The translations under genes and the position numbers were made by a program. 64,000 nt of DNA from Acholoe squamosa (taxonomy: Eukaryota > Annelida > Polychaeta > Phyllodocida > Polynoidae): positions 91,673,920-91,737,919 of the forward strand of contig OX439036.1 of the NCBI GenBank assembly GCA_949317995.1, written 5' to 3'. This document shows, one piece after another, positions 57,002-64,000 of this stretch (positions are counted from its first letter, which is position 1; the number at the start of each line of letters is the position of its first letter). The notes beneath the pieces are model-generated. The model made no database searches. It was given only the letters and a program-made list of their open reading frames with translations, and was not told the DNA's origin.

Positions 57002-57533
57002 AGCAAGAACAGCGGCAGTAACATAGGCAGCAGTTCGCGTGGCATTTAATTGCAGTCCTTGCCCACAGAATGCCCAACATCCGCGGGACAAGTGCCTCCT
57101 GGTACAATTGGGGTCCAGTCTCCTCAACCTCCAGGGTCCAGCAGCACTTTAAACCTTTCAAAGCTGAATAGTGTCATGTCCATATGATGCATAACTACAG
57201 CCCTGGTCTACTCGCCAGGACTGCATTCCTTCACAATACTAGGCTGATAGACGGCCAATGGGATGGCACAAATGCAGTTCTAGACTAACTACTATTACAT
57301 TGGTGCACAATAACGGCAAATGTATTCCTAGAGCAGCCCTACAAGAGTTTTATTGATCAGCGTAATGTGCTGTCTGCACAATCCTGCACGTGCCTCACCC
57401 CTACTGACCATTCACATCACCAAGCTAGAATGGTCTGGGGCAGAATGATGTTTACACTTGCAATTCCATAGTGAATTGGTACATTAGGAAAGAAGTCAAC
57501 AACTGCTGTCTATGTTACTGCCGCTGTTCTTGC
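57002..57533. repeat. 33 bp inverted repeat around cloverleaf copy 32
   Basis: Left arm 57002-57035 (AGCAAGAACAGCGGCAGTAA onward) is the complement of 57501-57533 (ACTGCCGCTGTTCTTGC at its end), nearly without mismatch. The 465 bp between them contains cloverleaf copy 32. Confidence 0.85.
57148..57356. mobile_element. Cloverleaf foldback element, copy 32
   Basis: It has AAACCTTTCAAAGCTGAATA, CATGATGCATAACTACAGCC style side hairpin with TACTCGCCAGGACTGCATTC, and TTGGTGCACAATAACGGCAA. Confidence 0.65.
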
Positions 57534-57540
57534 CGATAGC

Positions 57541-57590
57541 CATTGACAAAATCCAGCAACATTTATTATTTTCTATACATATGGACCGGC
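57541..57590 (+). repeat. Dispersed 50 bp repeat, copy 1
   Basis: CATTGACAAAATCCAGCAAC through TTCTATACATATGGACCGG. Nearly identical to 58978-59027. Flanks differ, so it is a fragment of a longer unknown element. Confidence 0.85.
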
Positions 57591-58977
57591 ATTATCTCGA
57601 AGTCGATAAAAAAAAAGTACCCATATCCTCTCATTTAAGGCTACTCTGTGTTCACCCCACAAGCTTCATTTCTATAGGCCCAGACTGACATTTAGTTGTT
57701 GTATTGAACATTGAACCCCAGACTGTCCCTGTAGAGAGAGTGGAATAGGCGCTGGCTGGCCGGGACTTTGCACGTGCCTGACCAGTGTGGAGCATTGCTG
57801 ACCACTGGCCCTGGTCAACACTGGATTGTGTGAATCAGCTGTAGAGCAGTGTTTGCACTAACCACTACCGAGCACTCAGTACTGCTCAGCCAATGGACAC
57901 ACTGGTCCACTGGGGCCAGGCTACAGTGCTAAATAGTTCAGGTAACCAGAGAACCTTACAACTTAAGGAATGGTCATCCAAAATATCGGAATATCGCTTT
58001 GGACTAATACTGAAAGACATGGCCTCTTCATCTCCTATTTTGTTCACGGTCGTTATAACAAGTGCCGATAGAAAAGAGGAGCTAAATGGCAGTCATCATG
58101 ATAGGTATAATAATTGCCCTTGAATTCTGAGGTAAATACCACGAAAATTATCACTATTAACACAATTATAATTACGATTAATTGGAGAATGAAAGATAGA
58201 GTACATAGACACTTCTATAGCAGTGATTCTAAAGGTACAGTGGCATTTATTCACTGCATGGGTCCAGTGTTCCAATGGCTTCCTCCAAACAGAGATAGCC
58301 CCAGTCAGACACACATGGACTATGGGAGAAGATGCAATTACAGGCCCCTCATATAACAATATAGGTCCACACAGGCCCATCTCACACACAGAGCCTGAGA
58401 GATGGAGGGGCATTCAGGCCAGGCTAGAGGCTATTCACACATGGAATGGCCGCTGTAGACCCAACTAGTCACTGTTCTATATTACTATAATGACAGAACA
58501 GCCACTGCATTCAGGACTCCATGTCCATGTCTCACCCTAGGGAAAGCAGAACAAACTATGTTTTGATGTATGGTTAGACACTCTATAGCTTGTGTAGACA
58601 GGTAAGATGGTTGTTGCAGGCATGGCCTATACAGGAATGCCATGACCTGATGTCCACTGTTAATGATGTTTTAAAAGTCGTTTGCGTCGACCCTAAGTCT
58701 TTCTTTGTCTCTTCTAGTATAGCTGGTTATGGCATTGGCGTTCTTTCTGTTCAGAATATACTGCCATAATAAGAAACCAGGCTATGGTTGTCGTCTACAA
58801 CTAACCCATCCAGAACCAACCCCACGGACCCCACAAGGATGGGGTAAACACGGCTTGCTGATTAGATGACCTGGAGATGCACTCTGAGCTGCTCACAGTT
58901 TGTGCTGAGCCATGTACTGCTCATCAACGGCTCATCTCAAGATTAACTTCCATTGCTTGATCCCTCAATCTGTTAGT
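57591..58977. other. Unassigned stretch
   Basis: No gene recognised. TGCACGTGCCT occurs at 57383 and 57768; the second lies beside a CCAGTGT...ACACTGG foldback (57782-57824). Confidence 0.35.
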
Positions 58978-59027
58978 CATTGACAAAAACCAGCAACATT
59001 TTATTATTTTCTATACATATGGACCGG
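58978..59027 (+). repeat. Dispersed 50 bp repeat, copy 2
   Basis: CATTGACAAAAACCAGCAAC through TTCTATACATATGGACCGG; pair of 57541-57590. Confidence 0.85.
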
Positions 59028-59875
59028 TTTTACTGATGTGAATTATGCTATGCTTCCTTTGATTCTTTTGTTAACAAGATCATTCATCCATCAAGCCAAA
59101 ACACAGAGACTTTACCTTACAAATCCGTGTTGCTGCAGAAGGGGTAGACTTTGGGATTGGCTGCTACAACTGAATACTCTCTTAGGACCACTATCATCCT
59201 GAATGTTGCCAGAGCCACCTGGTATGGATACACCTATGACCGTCCTGGGTGGCCAACTGGGGACGATTCAACCTTATGCCACGAGAGAAATGTCAAATAG
59301 TATGGCTGAACCTGCCTTTAAAAAGGTGTTGCTTCAGTACAGCAAAAAGTTTAAAGGGGATAGCATTTCATACACCATACATACCTGACCCCATTGCACT
59401 ATCCAAATGACCACCCATTGGTTTGTGATACATAAAATGCTTTCAACGCGTAATCTACCACTCTTAATTCATGATAACCGTCTGGCGTATATATGGGAGT
59501 GGTCAACAGAGGTTTACTCCTTCCTTTCAGCATTATAGTTATCAGTTGTCTATACCAGTCCATGTAAAAAGAGCCAATACAATCACAAGGAATGTCATAG
59601 TGTGATGAAAAATCCCAGACTCGTGAGAATCGACCACAAACAATATCTGTGAGATTATCTGGGTGGATTGATACGATTCAACACCAGCAGAAACAAATAG
59701 GACACTTGGTGATGCCACGGCCTAGGGCGTGTCATTACAATGACGAATTGAATATACTTAGTATATGTAACTAACGAGTTTGACCTGACTGGGGACACAC
59801 CAATTGTAGTTTTCTAAGATCCATGGGGTATATTGTACAGTTATGTTAACTGTGCATTTTGCAGAGAACCATGTC
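59028..59875. other. Unassigned spacer
   Basis: No gene or repeat recognised. Confidence 0.4.
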
Positions 59876-60105
59876 CCTTCATGATGCAACAACGTAGCAA
59901 GAGTGATCAGCTCTGATCAACCGAGTTTAGCGACTTTTCAGTACCTAGTCGATATTAAATGCCAATGCGATCTCCCAGAGGCATCCACATGGGGGCTTGC
60001 TAAGGCTGCATCCAGGCATCATGCCAATAGAATGTATTATATTAATATTTCATAGGCCTCGATGCATCAGTGCATTATACCCATTGGTGCATCACCTAAC
60101 CTCCC
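59876..60105. mobile_element. Cloverleaf foldback element, copy 33 (diverged)
   Basis: It has CCCTTCATGATGCAACAACG, TGCTAAGGCTGCATCCAGGC, ATCATGCCAATAG and CGATGCATCAGTGCATTATA. Outer arms not recognisable. Confidence 0.5.
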
Positions 60106-60771
60106 AGGAGGGTATCGATGCATGTTGAATAAATATAGCCACGGGCCTGGTCAGGTGGCAGTTGGTAGCCACTGCAGATTTTATGAGCAGGTTATTGGAG
60201 ATGGTGCGTTATTCTTCCCCCCACCTGCCAAGCCCTTACATTTTATAGACTCCTTATCAATGTGTGGGGTTAACCATACTCCCCAATGTCTGTCATGCCC
60301 CTTTTCCTATTTTCTGGCTGCTGTCTCTTGGTGCCTTGATAGGTTAAGCTAAGTTAACGTCCTTCTTTCTATTTGACCCAAAAAATAGCCTTCCGGGTGG
60401 AGCTGTGGCAGCGTCATACCTGTTCTAGGTTTACTACAAATGGGACGTTTCAAATTGAATTCCTGATTGTATTACCAAAGACTTGAGCAAGTCTAGACAT
60501 GAATTACACAGAGTTCCCACGCAGTCCTTATAGAGAGCTCGTGCTTCTAAGTGATTAGTAATGCACAGCACCAGATGTGAGGTCCTAAGGGGTTATTGTT
60601 GTTACACATATTGATTACTGAACATCATGATTTATTACTTACCAGAATGACTACTACATAATTAATACTAACACCCAGCACAAGACGGTGCTTGTAATTA
60701 AAGTCTACAACAAGTAAACCGTTACATTCACAATATGTTAGGTATCATGATTTGTAACTCCTCATATTGGT
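60106..60771. other. Unassigned spacer
   Basis: No gene or repeat recognised. Confidence 0.4.
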
Positions 60772-61000
60772 TAACCCCTTCATGGCTGCATGTAGCTTCA
60801 ATGTACCTAGACGTCAACTATATGGACACCATCTCAGGGGCGTAGTCATGCATCACACTGACACCATAGGGTTGATGAACATCTAAAGGATCTCTCCATC
60901 GCTGCGGTGTTTGTCACTAGCTAAATAGATGGGAATTAGGCATGGAGTCTTGAGGTATCAAGTCATGCTAAAATGCAGCAACATGATATAAAGGGCTTGT
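60772..61000. mobile_element. Cloverleaf foldback element, copy 34
   Basis: It has TTAACCCCTTCATGGCTGCA at the left, GCATCACACTGACACCATAG and GGGTTGATGAACATC (central arm), and ends AACATGATATAAAGGGCTT. Confidence 0.55.
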
Positions 61001-61949
61001 GACGTCGGTTGAAGCTGTGGTTTCTATTGGTGCCCCTTCTCATTACTAATCTAGCAGTTATATTACTGGCAATAGAGGTCGTGTGGTGGAACATATGTAC
61101 ATTTGATATAGCAGTACTTGGTGTTATTAGGTTGACCACAATGGAAACACTTCATGGTAATACTGATAAGCACTTTATACTCATGAGTCCCAATTTCCAG
61201 AAGTTTCGGTTCAGGCTGCTTTTCTCCTTGTGCCTAATAATCGAACTAAAACCATGTGCATAACCTTTGTCCTTTATACGGAATTGGAAAGGCAATTCAA
61301 GGCACATATTTGCAGTAAAGCGAGACTGGTTTTGTGATAACATCTTGTGAAAAAAAACCCAATGTATTCAAGGATCCATTCATTGAAAAAGAAAATCAGT
61401 CATGCTGGGCCACGCTGCTCAAATCGCAGACTTCTCTCATTACGTTTCATTATTTTCGCTATCACCACGAGCTTTACACATAAATCTGTGTGCTCTGTTG
61501 GGGTGTAGGCTCCTTTAGCCAGGTTACAGAGCTCAACTGGAAATTTCACAATTTCACAATTTTCTTTTAGATGAGGGAACTTGTATAACGTACATTGTCT
61601 ATTGAGAGGAACCATGCTTTAGGCATTTCCCCTCCAAGAAGCAGTCCTTTCTAGTGGTGGGTATTGCTATAGCCGTCAATAGTGAAGGGGATGGGCAGGG
61701 AAGTGAGGCTGTGTAGCCTAGTCCGAAGAGCATGACCCAACCTTTTACCAATATGATTATGACACAGTGTGGGGTTGGGGGGGGGCAGGGCCTGCTAGAC
61801 CCTAATCAATAACCCTATTGGGGTCAGACACTGCCGCCCTCATTACGTATTCCCGGGACAATACCCCCGAGGCTGATCACACTTACAATGAGTAGCCATA
61901 AAATCCAGGTCACCCCTGAGCCACTATAGAGCAGCTCTCTTGGCTACCC
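61001..61949. other. Unassigned spacer
   Basis: No gene or repeat recognised. Confidence 0.4.
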
Positions 61950-62235
61950 TGTAAGGACTGTGTAGTGAAGTGTTAACATTTTAATACACATGTACCTATC
62001 GACATGATGCATGAAGGCAGCCGTCGTGAGTCTACCCTCCAGGGGTGCATTTATACACGATACCGACCCTATGGGGTTGGTACAGTCCCACATAATGCCT
62101 CTAGGTTCATGATGCTCTGCCACCATGATGCAGTACTAGTGAGATCACTGCATTAGCACGTTGTGCCTGTAAACATGGCAATCCTATCAATAAATGACTA
62201 AAGGGCATAATGTAGTATGTCTATAAAGGGTTAAG
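61950..62235. mobile_element. Cloverleaf foldback element, copy 35
   Basis: It has CGACATGATGCATGAAGGCA, CTCCAGGGGTGCATTTATAC, GACCCTATGGGGTTGGTACA, ATAATGCCTCTAGGTTCATG and GCCACCATGATGCAG. It is longer than usual and has outer-arm sequence in mid-element, so probably two overlapping copies. Ends TATAAAGGGTTAA. Confidence 0.65.
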
Positions 62236-62734
62236 GTGTGTGAGTAACCCATTTAGGGGTGTTTGGGGTGCTCATTTGGGGGGGGGGTGGAGGTTCAAGG
62301 CAAGTTAAAGGATGCTGCACTTGATTGTCATCGAATTTAAGGCAGAGTCCATAAATATTTCATGATGTCCCAAGCTGCCGTGCACTTCATGCATGGAACT
62401 GGTCTATTTTTAATGCCCTGAAGTCCACCACCTTGATCTATAATGAATGATCAAGTCAATAATATCGAACAGGTTGTCGGCGCAGGGCATATCAAGCCTA
62501 GAGCGTAAAATAAACACGCGAATTGAAAAAGAGAACGCTCTAAATAATGAAAAGTCATGGATGTGACCAAACTGTATTGTTCGCAGGTTCTTCAAGTGAA
62601 CTTCCCTCCACTAAATCACACACAGAGTGAGAGTGTTTAAGATCTGTATAGCGTCTCATATTTTCTGTTCTTTTGCTGTCTCTATATGACAATGTATTTT
62701 TGCCGACCTATATCAGGAGTTCATCAACCACACA

Positions 62735-62822
62735 GTGGGTTGGTATGAATATGGCGTGGGCTTAATTCAAGCATCGTGATGATCAAGTGCAATAAAAACC
62801 CATGAAGGCCTTAAAGTATTAA
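62735..62822. mobile_element. Cloverleaf foldback element, copy 36 (right half)
   Basis: It has GGTTGGTATGAATATGGCG, TCAAGCATCGTGATGATCAA and CCATGAAGGCCTTAAAGTAT. Confidence 0.45.
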
Positions 62823-63506
62823 AAGAACGGCGTCGGGCGTTCTTTCAGTGACAAAAGCTGTGTAACTGTTTCAAACGGCCATAGCCTTAGGGTAGAAATA
62901 GGAGAATCCAACGTAGCAGAAGTACACTTGTAGAAATAGCACTGCCAGACAGGGAAGGGACTAGAGGAAAGATTGTTCATAGAGGGAAAGCCCAATGGAC
63001 TGTCCGCCGTGATATATCGGGAATTTCACAGTAAAATTATACAATGTATGAATAAGTGTAAGAAAGTCTTTAAGTGAAGGAATCTTTTTTCTATAGCAAA
63101 TGTCTGGACCAAGAAAGGTTCTCAAATCTCGCGAGATTTCGGCCCATTTTTACTGGTCAATTAAAACTAATCTAGAAAATACATGTATCGTATACTTTTG
63201 AACTCTTTTTTCGGTACAAAATGTTTAGCTTGAATATTGGAATAACAGTCTGTAGCATTACTCTGACTACGTTTGGAATGGCAGACCCCTAGACTACCGG
63301 CAGATCCTTCCTGCACACGGCGGCCCACAGGAGATATGCAATAAGTTGGCCGTATTAATCAGCACAGCCGGGCGCTGTGTCGCAATAAGGTCGTGTTCCC
63401 TTTGTACGGCCATTACCTGCAGGCACCCCGCCCTAAGGGGCTGCTACATCCAACACCGCTTCCAGCTCATGGTAGATAGGGAGGCCTCCAAAGATAGAGA
63501 GATGCC
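62823..63506. other. Unassigned stretch with a CpG-rich patch
   Basis: 63316-63440 is CpG-dense (GCCGGGCGCTGTGTCGCAAT) with TATTAATCAGC and CCTTTGT words. It differs sharply from its AT-rich flanks and could be a conserved regulatory element. No exon recognised. Confidence 0.3.
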
Positions 63507-63660
63507 AACTCTTTATGGGCTGCATGGTGATTTAACCCTATACAGATCCCCCCCAGGTTCATATTCCTTCCCTTTAACGTCCATGTTCCTTCCCTTTAAC
63601 GCCTCTTGATGTTATGTTACATGGATGTAAGCCTGTAGAATGATGGTCCATAAAGGGCTG
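63507..63660. mobile_element. Possible cloverleaf element remnant
   Basis: CAACTCTTTATGGGCTGCAT and a twice-repeated TTCCTTCCCTTTAACG. ATGTTACATGGATGTAAGCC and ATAAAGGGCTGAA lie further right. Very diverged. Confidence 0.4.
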
Positions 63661-64000
63661 AATTCGCGACTCAAGAGCAGCTCCACATCCTAGTGACTAT
63701 GTGCCTTACCATGAAGACCCTTCTCTAAATGCAGAAATAGGGGCCAACGAGAAAGCGATCCCATTTCTGTCACCCCCTACTACAGCGGCGGCAGGCCGTA
63801 TAATGGCTGGTTTATATACGTCATGGGAACCATGGTCCCTCAATCCTCAGCCAATGCCATCTTCTCCCTCTGTAATCCTTTGATTGCTTTCACGTGCCCC
63901 TAATGCCCGCTGTAAGCCTTGGGAGACTGGTAGTGAGGCTGATGGTGCAGGGGCTGAGTAGCACCTGTAGGGACCTGAGCTAAACACACATCTACCATTA
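63661..64000. other. Unassigned end of window
   Basis: No gene or repeat recognised. Confidence 0.4.

Overview
This window looks like non-coding DNA from a eukaryotic, animal genome. I found no protein-coding gene I can name. There are no long open frames, no operon-like packing and no recognisable transposase, reverse transcriptase or host protein domain. It does hold long microsatellites, minisatellites, foldback DNA and many short non-autonomous transposable elements. A four-copy repeat opening with GAGTGAGTGAGT followed by a TTTAACGCCATTTC-like block resembles dispersed repeats I know from molluscs, so a marine mollusc or another lophotrochozoan is my best guess (moderate confidence). The window is best read as an intergenic region or very large intron(s).

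The dominant feature is one family of about 200-265 bp foldback elements. I count roughly 40 full, partial or fragmentary copies from about 2.6 kb to 63.6 kb, covering about an eighth of the sequence by hand-drawn boundaries. The consensus I derived by eye has outer inverted arms (CCCTTTAAGGGCCGCATGAT and its complement) enclosing three internal hairpins. The two side hairpins are built from GCAGCCCTGGTGAGT and its complement. The central arm is built around GACCCTATAGGGT and GGCATGATGCATGAATGCAG. Single strands could therefore fold as a cloverleaf. The best ends look like TTAA-CCCTTTAAGG...CCTTAAAGGG-TTAA, pointing to TTAA target sites. In the entries below the parts are called outer arm, side hairpin and central arm.

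Other elements: a 1.8 kb ACGT-rich element with CCCAGTAAACACA inverted ends (24.8-26.7 kb) that seems to have landed inside a cloverleaf copy; a 0.72 kb TTAA-flanked element with CCCTTACGTGCC-type ends (32.6-33.3 kb); two copies of a roughly 0.54 kb element with TA-type ends (18.8 and 44.4 kb); a 143 bp hAT-like miniature element (40.0 kb); a 232 bp TA-flanked miniature element (20.2 kb); four SINE-like GAGTGAGT repeats (7.2, 12.6, 22.9, 27.4 kb); and long hairpins at 19.9, 22.8 and 54.4 kb.

Tandem repeats: a 13-unit, 63 bp minisatellite at 50.0-50.8 kb whose unit resembles the central arm of the cloverleaf family; a 390 bp array at 38.0-38.4 kb with a strict 28/22 bp higher-order layout; and GA/CT/TA microsatellites at 7.0, 23.1 and 54.0 kb.

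Weak signs of function remain. There are four exon-like pieces (8.4, 41.1, 48.3, 51.7 kb), a tRNA-Arg-like fragment (54.6 kb), G-quadruplex-prone DNA (43.6 kb), and single strong matches to CRE, E-box, RFX and CTCF-type motifs. All are low confidence without comparison to other genomes or transcripts.
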